A stretch of DNA of 64,000 bases from an uncultured Prevotella sp. (GTDB lineage: Bacteria; Bacteroidota; Bacteroidia; Bacteroidales; Bacteroidaceae): positions 39,381 to 103,380 of the forward strand of contig CAJJWN010000006.1 in the NCBI GenBank assembly GCA_905196835.1, in the 5' to 3' direction. Position 1 is the stretch's first letter; each line of letters opens with the position of its first letter. The position numbers and the translations under genes are program-made. Below, in pieces: positions 51,332 to 62,511 of this stretch. A model generated the notes under the pieces. It had not been told where the DNA came from and did not search any database. It saw only the letters and a list, made by a program, of their open reading frames with translations.

Positions 51332-53494
51332 TTATTCGTCCTTTCCGGCCATTTCTGCCTCGTGCTCCTTGATGAGTTCCTGCTGGATTTCATTGGGCAC
51401 GAGCTCATAGCTGGCGAACTTCGTGGTGAATGAAGCGCGTCCGCCCGTGAGCGAACTCAACGATATTGAATAGCTTGCAAGCTCCTTCAAAGGGATTTTG
51501 GCCTGAAGTTTCTGATATCCGGCCTCGCTGTCCATACCCATGATGAGGGCGCGGCGACCCTGCAAGTCGCTCATCACGTCGCCCATGAAATCGGACGGAA
51601 CATACACTTCGAGGTCGTATATCGGTTCGAGGATTTTCGGGCCGGCGTTCTTGAACGCGTCAGAGAAAGCATGGCGTGCGGCCAACATGAACGAAAGCTC
51701 GTTGCTGTCTACCGGGTGCATCTTGCCGTCATACACTACCACACGCACGTCGCGGGCGTAGCTTCCCGTCAACGGGCCTTGCTCCATGCGCTCCATGACA
51801 CCCTTGAGTATGGCCGGCATGAAGCGAGTGTCGATGGCTCCGCCTACTACGGAGTTGATGAACACGAGCTTGCCGCCCCACTCCAGGTCTACGACTTCCT
51901 TGCTCTTGATGTTCATCTTGAACTCCTGCCCGTTGAACTTGTAGCTTACGGGGTCGGGCATTCCTTCTGCGTAAGGCTCAACGATGAGGTGCACCTCGCC
52001 AAACTGGCCTGCTCCGCCCGACTGCTTCTTGTGGCGGTAATCGGCACGCGCGGCCTTCGTGATGGTCTCGCGGTACGGTATTTTGGCGTCGATGAACTTC
52101 ACGGGCAGCTTCTCGTTGTTCTCGAGACGCCATTTCAACGTGCGCAGGTGGAACTCGCCCTGGCCGTGTATGATGGTCTGCTTCAGCTCCTTGCTCTGCT
52201 CTACAACCCATGTCGGGTCTTCCTGGCGCATCTTGGTGAGCGCGGCCATAAGCTTCTCGGTGTCGGCCTCGTTCACGGCCTTGATGGCGCGCGAGTATTT
52301 TGAGTTGGGGTATTTTATGAAGTCAAACCTGTTGTCGCAATCCTTTCCGTTCAGGGTGTTGCCCGTCTTGACGTCCTTCAGCTTCACGGTGCAGCCTATG
52401 TCGCCCGCGTTGAGGCAATCTACGGGCTGGCGGTTGGCTCCGGCGCACACGTAAATGTTGGCTATGCGCTCCTTCGAGCCGCGGTCGGCGTTGCTCAGGT
52501 CGTCGCCAGGCTTCACGCTTCCGCTCATCACCTTGAAGTAAGACACTTCGCCGATGTGAGGCTCAACGCCCGTCTTGAAGAAGTAAAGCGACTCGGGACC
52601 GCTTGTCTCTGCGGCCACTTCCTCGCCGCGCGTGTTGTGTACCTTCGGCATTTCGCTAACGAACGGCACAACGTTGCCCAAGAACTCCATCAGCCTGCGC
52701 ACGCCCATGCTCCTGCCTGCGCACACGCAGAACACGGGGAAGATGGAGCGCGTAACCAGTCCCTTGCGTATGCCTTCGCGCATCTCGTCCTCCGTAAGCG
52801 TCTCTTCCTCGAAGAACTTTTCCATCAGCGTCTCGTCGTTCTCGGCCGCGGCCTCTACGAGAGCCTTGTGCAGCTCCATGGCCTTGTCCATCTCCTCGGC
52901 CGGGATGTCCTCTATGATGGGCGCGCCGCCTTCGGGTTTCCATGAGTATTTTTTCATCAGGAGAACGTCGATGAGGGCGTTGAAGCCCGGACCTGTCTCA
53001 ATGGGGTATTGTATCTGGACGCACTTCTGGCCGTAAATGTCCTTCATGCTGGTTATTATCGAGTCAAAGTCGCACTTGTCGCTATCAAGCTGGTTTACGA
53101 GGAATATTACCGGCTTCTTCAGCTTCTCCGTGTAACGGAAGTTGTTTTGCGTGCCCACCTCGGGACCGTACTGGCCGTTTATCAATATCAAGGCCTGGTC
53201 GGTAACGTTGAGGGCGGTGATGGCCTGGCCTACGAAGTCGTCGGCGCCGGGGCAATCGATGATGTTAAGTTTCTTGTTGTTCCACTCTACGTTGAAAACG
53301 GTTGAGAATACCGAGTAGCCGTATTCCTGCTCAACCGGGAAATAGTCACTTACCGTGTTCTTCGCTTCCACACTACCGCGGCGCTTGATGACGCCGCTCT
53401 CATACAACATTGCTTCGGCAAGAGTAGTCTTGCCGCTACCCGCACTGCCAAGCAATGCGATGTTTTTAATCTCGTTGGTCTGATAAACTCTCAT
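51332..53494 (-). CDS. EF-G2-type translation factor lacking GTPase signature residues
   Basis: The 720-residue protein has the EF-G domain order (G domain, II, III, IV, V). The P-loop is LLGSAGSGKTTLAEA (14-28) rather than the usual HVDHGKTT type. Switch I reads EQEYGYSV (55-62) where EF-G has RGIT, and G3 reads DCPGADDF (80-87), so the catalytic His of DTPGH is Ala84. G4 is NQLD. These changes match Bacteroides EF-G2, reported to support translation without GTP hydrolysis during starvation and gut colonisation. Its position next to rprXY and rpsF-rpsR-rplI is as in Bacteroides. Confidence 0.88.
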   Translation of the reverse strand: MRVYQTNEIKNIALLGSAGSGKTTLAEAMLYESGVIKRRGSVEAKNTVSDYFPVEQEYGYSVFSTVFNVEWNNKKLNIIDCPGADDFVGQAITALNVTDQALILINGQYGPEVGTQNNFRYTEKLKKPVIFLVNQLDSDKCDFDSIITSMKDIYGQKCVQIQYPIETGPGFNALIDVLLMKKYSWKPEGGAPIIEDIPAEEMDKAMELHKALVEAAAENDETLMEKFFEEETLTEDEMREGIRKGLVTRSIFPVFCVCAGRSMGVRRLMEFLGNVVPFVSEMPKVHNTRGEEVAAETSGPESLYFFKTGVEPHIGEVSYFKVMSGSVKPGDDLSNADRGSKERIANIYVCAGANRQPVDCLNAGDIGCTVKLKDVKTGNTLNGKDCDNRFDFIKYPNSKYSRAIKAVNEADTEKLMAALTKMRQEDPTWVVEQSKELKQTIIHGQGEFHLRTLKWRLENNEKLPVKFIDAKIPYRETITKAARADYRHKKQSGGAGQFGEVHLIVEPYAEGMPDPVSYKFNGQEFKMNIKSKEVVDLEWGGKLVFINSVVGGAIDTRFMPAILKGVMERMEQGPLTGSYARDVRVVVYDGKMHPVDSNELSFMLAARHAFSDAFKNAGPKILEPIYDLEVYVPSDFMGDVMSDLQGRRALIMGMDSEAGYQKLQAKIPLKELASYSISLSSLTGGRASFTTKFASYELVPNEIQQELIKEHEAEMAGKDE

Positions 53495-53603
53495 ACTATT
53501 ATAGATTTAAGTTTGTTACAAATAACGGCCTCTAAGTTACTCATTTTTACTCTAACACGCAAAATATGGAAGCGAAAAGACACGAAAAATTAAAACATAT
53601 TAG

Positions 53604-53611
53604 TAATTTTG
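53604..53611 (+). promoter_or_regulatory. -7 box TAATTTTG for hemW
   Basis: TAnnTTTG match 112 bp before the hemW ATG. The leader holds repeated GTGAAAAACGAAA words and an AATCCA/TGGATT hairpin (53663-53687). Confidence 0.5.
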
Positions 53612-53722
53612 CACGAATTTCAAGGAGATAAGAAGTGAAAAACGAAAAGTGAAAAACGAAAAATCCATATCCATACCATTGGATTTCAAACTTTTCACTT
53701 TTACCTTTTAACTAAAAACATC

Positions 53723-54847
53723 ATGCCCGGAATATACGCACACATACCGTTTTGCCGGAGCCGCTGCATATATTGCGGCTTCTACTCCACCACATGCCTT
53801 GACCTGCGCACGCGCTACGTCCGCGCCCTGTGCCGCGAGATGGAGCTGAGGAAAGGCTACATCGGCGGCACGGCAGGCACCATATACCTAGGCGGAGGGA
53901 CGCCGTCGCAACTCGACCCGGCCGACCTCGGCCGCCTGCTGGCATATATATATAAGGTGTACCGCATAGCCGACGATGCCGAAGTAACCATCGAGTGCAA
54001 CCCCGACGACGTTACGCCCGGCTTCACCGATGCCTTGAAGGCCATGCCCGTCAACCGCGTGAGCATGGGCGTGCAGACCTTTTCCGACGCGCGCCTCGGC
54101 TTCCTCCGCAGGCGGCACAACGCCGAAGAGGCCGTCCAAGCCGTGACGCGCCTGCGCCGCGCGGGCATCGGCAACATAAGCATCGACCTGATGTTCGGAT
54201 TCCCCGGGGAGACGATGCAGGATTGGCAGGCCGACATAGACCGCGCCCTAAGCCTCGCCCCCGAGCACATATCGGCATACTCGCTCATGTACGAGGAGGG
54301 CACAGCCCTGCAAAGGATGCTCGAACAGGGCAAAGTCAAGGAGGTTGACGAGGAGCTTAGCCTCGCCATGTACGACGCGCTTACCGACCGCCTCGCCCGT
54401 GCCGGGTACGAGCATTACGAAATAAGCAACTTCGCACGCCCCGGCTTCCGCTCGCGCCACAACTCTTCATACTGGCACCAGGAGCCTTACATCGGCCTCG
54501 GAGCGGCGGCGCACTCGTTCGACCTGCGCTCGCGCCAATGGAACACGGCCGACATCGAGGCCTACATCAGCGCAATAGAAAAGGGGCGCATACCCATGGA
54601 GCGCGAGCCGCTGGACGCGCGCACGACGTACAACGACATCGTAACCACCGCCCTGCGAACCTCCGACGGCATACCCCTCGAACGCCTCACGGCGCGCCTC
54701 GGAGCGGCGTTCACCGAATACCTGACGAAGGAAGCCGCACCCTACATCGCACGCGGACTGATGGAGCAGCGCGGCGGCAACCTGCGCCTGACGCGCCGCG
54801 GAATATACATAAGCGACGCCGTCATGAGCGACCTCATGATGGTATGA
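53723..54847 (+). CDS. hemW: HemW-like radical SAM protein
   Basis: A 374-residue HemN/HemW-family protein. The [4Fe-4S] motif is CRSRCIYCGF (11-20), followed by the SAM-binding YLGGGTPSQL (~53-62) and VSMGVQTFSD (~113-122). HemW acts as a haem chaperone or insertion factor rather than the coproporphyrinogen dehydrogenase; the short N-terminus without the extra HemN residues supports HemW. The protein ends ...DAVMSDLMMV. The coding sequence is markedly GC-rich. Copy E of the 88-bp repeat begins 12 bp after the stop. Confidence 0.92.
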   Translation: MPGIYAHIPFCRSRCIYCGFYSTTCLDLRTRYVRALCREMELRKGYIGGTAGTIYLGGGTPSQLDPADLGRLLAYIYKVYRIADDAEVTIECNPDDVTPGFTDALKAMPVNRVSMGVQTFSDARLGFLRRRHNAEEAVQAVTRLRRAGIGNISIDLMFGFPGETMQDWQADIDRALSLAPEHISAYSLMYEEGTALQRMLEQGKVKEVDEELSLAMYDALTDRLARAGYEHYEISNFARPGFRSRHNSSYWHQEPYIGLGAAAHSFDLRSRQWNTADIEAYISAIEKGRIPMEREPLDARTTYNDIVTTALRTSDGIPLERLTARLGAAFTEYLTKEAAPYIARGLMEQRGGNLRLTRRGIYISDAVMSDLMMV

Positions 54848-54858
54848 GTTCCACGCAA

Positions 54859-54946
54859 AAACAAAAGGTGGCCTTTAGCATTGCCAAAAGCCACCTTTAA
54901 AAACACCAAAGGCCACCTTTCGGATTGCGAAAGGCGGCCTTTGATA
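54859..54946. repeat. 88-bp element, copy E (four 22-nt units)
   Basis: Units start at 54859, 54881, 54903 and 54925, with cores AAAGGTGGCCTTT, AAAAGCCACCTTT, AAAGGCCACCTTT and AAAGGCGGCCTTT. Here unit 1 is the exact reverse complement of unit 3. TGATTATCAA follows at 54988-54997, as after copy C. Confidence 0.88.
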
Positions 54947-55046
54947 TAATGGGACGCGCCAAGACGGATTACCGCCGGGCAAACTGCTGATTATCAACGG
55001 CTTCCAGCATCCAACGCGCCACGGGCGCAACACTGGCGGAAGCGCG

Positions 55047-56090
55047 TCAGAACCTCGTCATGAACTCCACCACGATTTTGTCTTTCTCCGACGGCTTGGC
55101 TATGGCTCCGTCCCTGTAAAAATACTTCTCGTAGTTGAGGCGTATGTCGGAAACGAAGGGCAGGTCGAGGCTTAGCGTCACTCCGCCCGTAATTCGCGAA
55201 CGCTGGTAGTCGTTGATGACGAGCGACCCTTCCACATCCTCGCCCCCTTCGGCGTTGTAGCGCAGGCCGTCGCTATGGTCGCTCATGTAGTCGTAACGGA
55301 TGAGCGGCGATATTTTCGTGAAGAAACACTTGCGCAGGGGGATGTCGTAGCTTACGAAGGCGTCAAGCGCATGCACCGGCTTGAACGCCCCGTGGCCGTA
55401 ATGCTTGTACAGGTATTCCACCTCGGCGTGCCATCCGTGGGCATGATAATACGCTCCGGCGTCGTACATCATCACCGAAACGTTGTCGGGGCGGATTTTC
55501 TGGGTGCTCAACGTGAGGTTGAAGCCGCGCGGAAAGAAGAGCTGCGCCTTTGCAGAGAAGTTAACGTTGCTGGTCCAGAAGTCCTTTTGGTTGGTAAGTC
55601 CCGAGCCGTTGAACATGCCGGCCTGGAGTATTATGGGGAAGCCTACGTTGAACGAATAGCCGATTGTAGCGCCCACGTCGCGCACGTTGCCCACCTGCTT
55701 GGCTATAAACGAGCGGTTGGCGAAATACTGAAGGTGTGGCGAACGGTGCGCGTCGATGGTGAACGGTGCGCGCATCTGGCCTATGGTGAAGTCGAGTCCG
55801 CGCAGGGGCTTGATGCGCGTGTACGTGTCGAGCATCTTGATTTTCCCTTCGTCAGACAGGTCTATTTCAACCTTGTACGACACCACCTTGTTCAAGTCGC
55901 CGTCAAGGCTCACGCGTGCGTTGCGCACCTGGAAGCGGCCCTGACCCTCTTCAGGCTGGTACTCGTACTTGCCGCGGATGGTCCCGTGCACCTCCGGCGT
56001 GCGGTCAACCTTGTCCTCTTCGTCCTCGGCCATGGCCGGCAATGCCACGCACATGGCAAGCATGACTGAAGCTATCGTCTTAATGTCCAT
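55047..56090 (-). CDS. OprO/OprP-like (phosphate-selective type) porin
   Basis: The 347-residue product has a signal peptide (MDIKTIASVMLAMCVALPAMA) and a 16-strand-type barrel with RFQVRNARVSLDGDLNK, YKVEIDLSDEG and LRGLDFTIGQMRAPFTIDAHR, the Porin_O_P signature. It is shorter than Pseudomonas OprP (~410). It would let anions or polyphosphate cross the outer membrane; the substrate is not clear. Single gene with its own -7 box. Confidence 0.85.
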   Translation of the reverse strand: MDIKTIASVMLAMCVALPAMAEDEEDKVDRTPEVHGTIRGKYEYQPEEGQGRFQVRNARVSLDGDLNKVVSYKVEIDLSDEGKIKMLDTYTRIKPLRGLDFTIGQMRAPFTIDAHRSPHLQYFANRSFIAKQVGNVRDVGATIGYSFNVGFPIILQAGMFNGSGLTNQKDFWTSNVNFSAKAQLFFPRGFNLTLSTQKIRPDNVSVMMYDAGAYYHAHGWHAEVEYLYKHYGHGAFKPVHALDAFVSYDIPLRKCFFTKISPLIRYDYMSDHSDGLRYNAEGGEDVEGSLVINDYQRSRITGGVTLSLDLPFVSDIRLNYEKYFYRDGAIAKPSEKDKIVVEFMTRF

Positions 56091-56114
56091 CGCTTTGTAT
56101 TATTTATTACGCGG

Positions 56115-56122
56115 CAAAAGTA
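56115..56122 (-). promoter_or_regulatory. -7 box TACTTTTG for the porin gene
   Basis: TAnnTTTG match on the - strand 25 bp before the ATG. Confidence 0.5.
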
Positions 56123-56176
56123 AGCATTATGTATTACAAAACGGTTACAAAGAAAAGAAAGAAAGGTAAAATGTTA

Positions 56177-56312
56177 AAGGTGAGAGGGTGAGAAGGTGAG
56201 AAGTTTGGAATATAAAAATACTGCAATATATATAGTTTGTCTCACTTTCTCACCTTCTCACCTTCTCACTTTCTCACCTTCTCACCCTCTCACTTTCTCA
56301 CCTTCTCACCTT
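56177..56312. repeat. Octamer repeat, CTCACCTT family, in inverted blocks
   Basis: Nine octamers (CTCACTTT, CTCACCTT or CTCACCCT) fill 56241-56312, and three reverse-orientation octamers (AAGGTGAG, AGGGTGAG, AAGGTGAG) lie at 56177-56200, so the two blocks can pair across a 40-bp AT-rich loop. The array runs directly into the TGA stop (complement at 56314-56316) of the DASS transporter gene. Confidence 0.85.
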
Positions 56313-56313
56313 C

Positions 56314-58164
56314 TCAAAATGGGAACATCAACGGCAGGACGAACACCATCACCACGCCCATGATGATTTGCAGGGGCAAGCCTACCTTGACGTAGTCCAT
56401 GAACGTGTACCGCCCGGCCTGCATCACGAGTGCGTTGGGCGGAGTGGAGAACGGCGAGGCGAAGCACATGCTCGCGCCGAGAGCCACCGCGAAGAGGAAC
56501 GGGTACGGGCTAAGCCCTACCTCCGTGGCCGAGGCGAAGGCGATTGGAGCCATGAGCACGGCCGTGGCCGTGTTGCTTATGAACATGGTGAGAAGCGACG
56601 TGGTGAAGTATATCCCGGCCAAGAGCACATAAGGGCCGTAGCCGCCAAGTCCGCTCACAAGCGTGTGGGATATTGCGGCCGACGCGCCGGTCTTCTCCAG
56701 TGCCACCGACATGGGCATCATGGCGGCTATGAGCACCACGCTCTCCCAGTTGATAGTCTTATACGCCGCCTCAACGCTACGGAAGCAGCCCGTGAGCACC
56801 ATCAGTACGGCGGCTATCATTACGGCGGTAACCGGTGCCACGGGTATGAAGTCGAACACCATCATGGCTACCATGAGCAGCATTATGCAGGCCGCCAAGG
56901 GTGCCTTGTAGTCAAGCGTTACCTTGGCCGCCTCCTCGAGCGGCTGGCCCAACACGACCCACTTCTCCTCCTCATTGCCGAGGCGGCTGATGCTCGCCCA
57001 CGTTCCCTGCACGAGGAGCACGTCCCCGGCATGAAGGCGCACGGCGGCCAGTCCGTCCATTATGTACTCGCCCTTGCGGCGTATGCCCATTATGTTGACA
57101 CCGTACTTCAGGCGGAAACCTGCCTCGTTGACCTGACGGCCTACGAGGCTCGACGCCGGGAGCAGCACTATTTCGGCCATGCCGATGTCGTAGAAGTCGA
57201 GCCTGTCGTCGCCTGCGGCGGCATCCTTGGGCGGGGTGGAGAGCGAATAGTCGGCGGCAAGGCGCACGGCCTGCTCCTTCTCGCCCGTAAGGTATATCAC
57301 GTCACCCTCCTGCACTACGGTCTTAGGACCTGCCGGCACCTGGCTGACGTTCCTTATCAAGCCCTTCTGCCTGGTGGTGACTCGCCTCAGCTCGAGCACT
57401 GACAGGCCGTAGCGGTTGCGTATGTCAAGCTCGGCCATGGTCTTGCCTGCCATCGACGAGCCCCGCCCTACCATGTAGCGCGAGAGGTTATCGGCCAGGC
57501 GGTACTCGCTAACCAGCTGCTCGAGCGACTTTGCCTTCATCCTTCCGCCCTCGTCGGCACGCCCCTTCTTGCCGAGGAACATGCGGCTAAGCGGCAAGAG
57601 CACGACCACGCCCACGGCTATGCACACCAGGCCTACGGGCGTGAACGAGAAGAAGGACAGAGGCTCGTAGCCCTCGGCCGTGAGCGCGTCCTGTATGACG
57701 AGGTTGGGCGGCGTACCTATGAGCGTGAGCATACCGCCCATGCTGCTTGCGAAAGCCAGGGGCATGAGCAGGCGGCCGGCCTCGACCTTGGCCTTGGCGG
57801 CGAGGCTCACCACGATGGGCAGCATCAAGGCCACCGTGCCCGTGTTGCTCACGAACGCGCCGATGGCCGACGTGACGGCCATTACAAGCAGGAACAGGCG
57901 CAGCTCGCTATCTCCGGCCAGCTTCATTATGCGTCCGCTTATCATCTTGGCCAGCCCCGTCTGGAAGATTGCGCCGCCTACCACGAACAGGCCTACCATC
58001 ATGATTACCACGCTGTTTGAGAAGCCCGAAAGCGCCTCGTCGGGCGTAAGTATGCCGAAGGTCATGAGCAGTATGAGCGCGCACAGGGCCACTACGTCGG
58101 AGCGTATCTTGCCTACGGCGAAGAAAGCCGCCGTAACGGCGAGGATTGTCAGGGTGATAAACAT
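56314..58164 (-). CDS. DASS/SLC13-family transporter with two TrkA-C domains
   Basis: The 616-residue protein has two membrane halves (~1-195 and ~415-616) of the Na+/dicarboxylate-sulfate symporter type, with AFVSNTGTVALMLPIVV (~103-119) and MFISNTATAVLMAPIAFAS (~535-553), the paired SNT motifs that bind sodium and substrate. Between them lie two TrkA-C (RCK_C) domains (AELDIRNRYGLSVLELRR, ~242-260, and RQVNEAGFRLKYGVNIMGIRR, ~340-360). It probably imports sulfate or dicarboxylates at the inner membrane. Its stop codon lies in the octamer array. Confidence 0.92.
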   Translation of the reverse strand: MFITLTILAVTAAFFAVGKIRSDVVALCALILLMTFGILTPDEALSGFSNSVVIMMVGLFVVGGAIFQTGLAKMISGRIMKLAGDSELRLFLLVMAVTSAIGAFVSNTGTVALMLPIVVSLAAKAKVEAGRLLMPLAFASSMGGMLTLIGTPPNLVIQDALTAEGYEPLSFFSFTPVGLVCIAVGVVVLLPLSRMFLGKKGRADEGGRMKAKSLEQLVSEYRLADNLSRYMVGRGSSMAGKTMAELDIRNRYGLSVLELRRVTTRQKGLIRNVSQVPAGPKTVVQEGDVIYLTGEKEQAVRLAADYSLSTPPKDAAAGDDRLDFYDIGMAEIVLLPASSLVGRQVNEAGFRLKYGVNIMGIRRKGEYIMDGLAAVRLHAGDVLLVQGTWASISRLGNEEEKWVVLGQPLEEAAKVTLDYKAPLAACIMLLMVAMMVFDFIPVAPVTAVMIAAVLMVLTGCFRSVEAAYKTINWESVVLIAAMMPMSVALEKTGASAAISHTLVSGLGGYGPYVLLAGIYFTTSLLTMFISNTATAVLMAPIAFASATEVGLSPYPFLFAVALGASMCFASPFSTPPNALVMQAGRYTFMDYVKVGLPLQIIMGVVMVFVLPLMFPF

Positions 58165-58342
58165 AGGCGAGTTAAGAATTAAGAGTTAAGAGTTAAGAAA
58201 ATGTGCGATGCCAAATGAGCAAGTGTCATCTGTCATTTGTAATTTGTAATTGCAATTAAGAGTCAAGAAAGAGTTAAGAATTAAAGAAGTTGCCAACAAA
58301 GCATATTTTTTTAATTCTTAACTCTTTATTCTTAATTTCCAA
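58165..58342. repeat. Degenerate simple-word repeats
   Basis: Between the DASS transporter and the M13 peptidase: repeated variants of AAGAGTTAAGAATTA, then TGTCATTTGTAATTTG, then TTAATTCTTAACTCTT in the opposite sense, able to form long imperfect hairpins. The same TGTCATTTGTAATT word recurs near 60398, 51251 and 63905. No gene. Confidence 0.6.
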
Positions 58343-60379
58343 TTACCATAGCTTCAGGCGCTTGTCCTCGGGCAGGTAGAGCTTGTCGCCGGGTTTTACG
58401 CCATAGGCCTCATACCACGCGTTGATGTGGGGCAGCGCACCGTTGACGCGCCATTCGCCCAGCGAGTGCGGGTCCATCTTTGTGCGGTTGCGTATTTCCT
58501 CCTCGGTGATGTTGGCCGCCCACACTCCGGCGTAAGCCAGGAAGAAGCGCTGGTCGGGCGTAAGTCCGCCGATGGTCTCGAGCGGAGCGTCCTTGGTGGC
58601 GTGCCTGTATGCGTTGAACGACACCTCGAGGCCTCCGTGGTCGGCCAGGTTCTCGCCCAGTGTGAGCTTGCCGTTGGCGTTGAGGTCGGGCAGCACCTTG
58701 ATGGCCGAGAAAAACTTTTCAAAGTATTCGGCGCGCTTGTTGAAGTTCTCCGCGTCTGAAGCCGTCCACCAGTCGGTCATGTTTCCGTTCTTGTCATAAT
58801 GGCGTCCCTGGTCGTCGAAGCCGTGCGTCATCTCGTGGCCTATCACCACGCCGATGGCACCATAGTTGAAGGCGTCGTCGGCCGTGGGGTCGAAGAAGGG
58901 CACTTGCAGAATGCCTGCCGGGAAGCATATTTCGTTGGTGGTGGGGTTGTAGTAGGCGTTGACGGTCTGCGGCGTCATAAACCACTCCTCCTTGTCAATG
59001 GGCTTGCCCGCGCGGTAGTCTATGTCCCACTCCGACCAGAACTTGCGGCAGTTCTGTACGTTCTCGTAGAAGGAGAGCTTGGGGTCGATGGTAAGGCCCG
59101 ACATGTCTTTCCATTGGTTAGGATAGCCTATTTTCACGTAGAAGGCGTTGAGCTTGTCCAGCGCGGCCTTCTTCGTCTCGGCGCTCATCCAGTCCTGCGC
59201 CTCTATGCGCTCGGCCAGCGAGAGCTGGAGGTTCTTCACCAGCTTCTCCATGCGCTCCTTGGAAGATGCGGGGAAGTAACGCTCTACGTACATCTTGCCC
59301 AGGGCCTCGCCCATCTGCGCCTCAACGTGGCCCGTGGCGAGCTTCCAGCGCGGGTGGTTCTCCTTGCGGCCCGACATGGTGCGGCCGAAGAAGTCGAAGT
59401 TGGCCTCCACCACGTCGTCGCTAAGATAGCTTGCGGCCGAGAGTATTGCGTCCCACTCCATGTAGGCGCGAAGCTCGTCGGCGGTCATCGAGGCGATTAC
59501 GGCGTCGGCACCCTTTACGAACGAGGGCTGGCCTACCACCATTTCCTTAAAATACTCCGTCTTTACGCCCTCGGCGTTGAGCATCTTGGTCAGGCCTACG
59601 TGTGGATAGCTGGCCTCGAAGTCGGCAAGGGTCATCTTGTTGTAGTTGGCCTCGACGTCACGCAGCTCGGTGCGCGACTTGGACACCTTGGCCAGCGCCG
59701 TCTCCACCCTCATTATGGCGTCCTTCTTGGCCTCGGCCTGGGCGTCGTTGAAGCCGAAGAGGCGGAACATGCGCACGATGTGCTTCTTATAAGCCTCGCG
59801 TATGGCGGTGGTGGCGGGGTCGGTGTCGAGGTAATACTCCTTCTGCCCGAGCACGAGGCCGCCCTGGTAGATGTTGAGTATGTTCATCTTGGCGTTCTTC
59901 TCGTCGGCCCCGAAGCCTACGCCCATGGGCACGCCGTAGCCGAACGCGGCGTACTTGAGCTGCAATGCGCGCAGGTCGGCCACGCTCCCTGCGGCCTCCA
60001 TCTCGCCTATGAGCGGCATTACGGGCTTCACGCCCTCGGCGTTGCGGCGCACGGAGTCCATGGCGAGCTTGTAGAAGTCGCTAAGCTTGCGCTCGGTAGA
60101 GCCTTCGGGGTAAGTGTTCTTGAGCAGGTCGGTGAGGATGGTGTTGATGCGCTTGTTGTTGTCCTGCGCCAGCTGGTCGAAGCTACCGAAGCGCGAGTAG
60201 GCGGCGGGCAGGGGGTTGTTCTTCATCCATCCGCCGCAGGCGAACTTGTAGAAGTCGTCCGCCGGGCGCACGCTCGTGTCGAGGTTGGCCGGGTCGATGC
60301 CCGACTTCAGTTGTGCCTGCGCGCCTGCCATCGGGGCGGCCGCGAAGAGCACCATCGGAATAATGTGTTTTACTTTCAT
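58343..60379 (-). CDS. pepO: M13-family zinc metallopeptidase (PepO/neprilysin-like)
   Basis: I start it at the ATG at 60379 because it yields a clean signal peptide (MKVKHIIPMVLFAAAPMAGAQA); a longer frame from 60433 only adds 18 residues. The 678 residues include the M13 N-terminal helical lobe (DDFYKFACGGWMKNNPLP) and the catalytic site VVIGHEMTHGFDDQGRHYD with HExxH, then NLADHGGLEVSFNAY (third ligand region E-x-x-x-D). It is exported and degrades peptides in the periplasm or at the surface. NAYYNPTTNEICFPAGILQ fits the family. Confidence 0.94.
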   Translation of the reverse strand: MKVKHIIPMVLFAAAPMAGAQAQLKSGIDPANLDTSVRPADDFYKFACGGWMKNNPLPAAYSRFGSFDQLAQDNNKRINTILTDLLKNTYPEGSTERKLSDFYKLAMDSVRRNAEGVKPVMPLIGEMEAAGSVADLRALQLKYAAFGYGVPMGVGFGADEKNAKMNILNIYQGGLVLGQKEYYLDTDPATTAIREAYKKHIVRMFRLFGFNDAQAEAKKDAIMRVETALAKVSKSRTELRDVEANYNKMTLADFEASYPHVGLTKMLNAEGVKTEYFKEMVVGQPSFVKGADAVIASMTADELRAYMEWDAILSAASYLSDDVVEANFDFFGRTMSGRKENHPRWKLATGHVEAQMGEALGKMYVERYFPASSKERMEKLVKNLQLSLAERIEAQDWMSAETKKAALDKLNAFYVKIGYPNQWKDMSGLTIDPKLSFYENVQNCRKFWSEWDIDYRAGKPIDKEEWFMTPQTVNAYYNPTTNEICFPAGILQVPFFDPTADDAFNYGAIGVVIGHEMTHGFDDQGRHYDKNGNMTDWWTASDAENFNKRAEYFEKFFSAIKVLPDLNANGKLTLGENLADHGGLEVSFNAYRHATKDAPLETIGGLTPDQRFFLAYAGVWAANITEEEIRNRTKMDPHSLGEWRVNGALPHINAWYEAYGVKPGDKLYLPEDKRLKLW

Positions 60380-60421
60380 AATGATAATATAGTTAATGTC
60401 ATTTGTAATTGTAAGCGATAA

Positions 60422-60452
60422 GCCCCCTCCCAACCTCCCCGAGGGGAGGGGA
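60422..60452. repeat. C/G-rich palindromic word, copy 1
   Basis: CCCCCTCCCAACCTCCCC followed by GAGGGGAGGGG. Related copies at 60508-60540 and 63134-63178. Confidence 0.65.
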
Positions 60453-60507
60453 ATGGGTGCGGAGGCGTTTTGATTTTAATTGTTAATTCACTCTAAGCCC
60501 TCGCGGG

Positions 60508-62502
<1,995 letters not shown>

Positions 62503-62511
62503 CTTTTATGG

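Noticed and set aside
58799..60421. Long open frame (540 codons) antisense to the M13 peptidase, and similar ones at 60937-62364, 56368-57402 and 51671-52303
   Set aside because: They lie opposite clear conserved genes with GC-rich codons; long antisense frames are expected there, and the predicted products look like no real protein.
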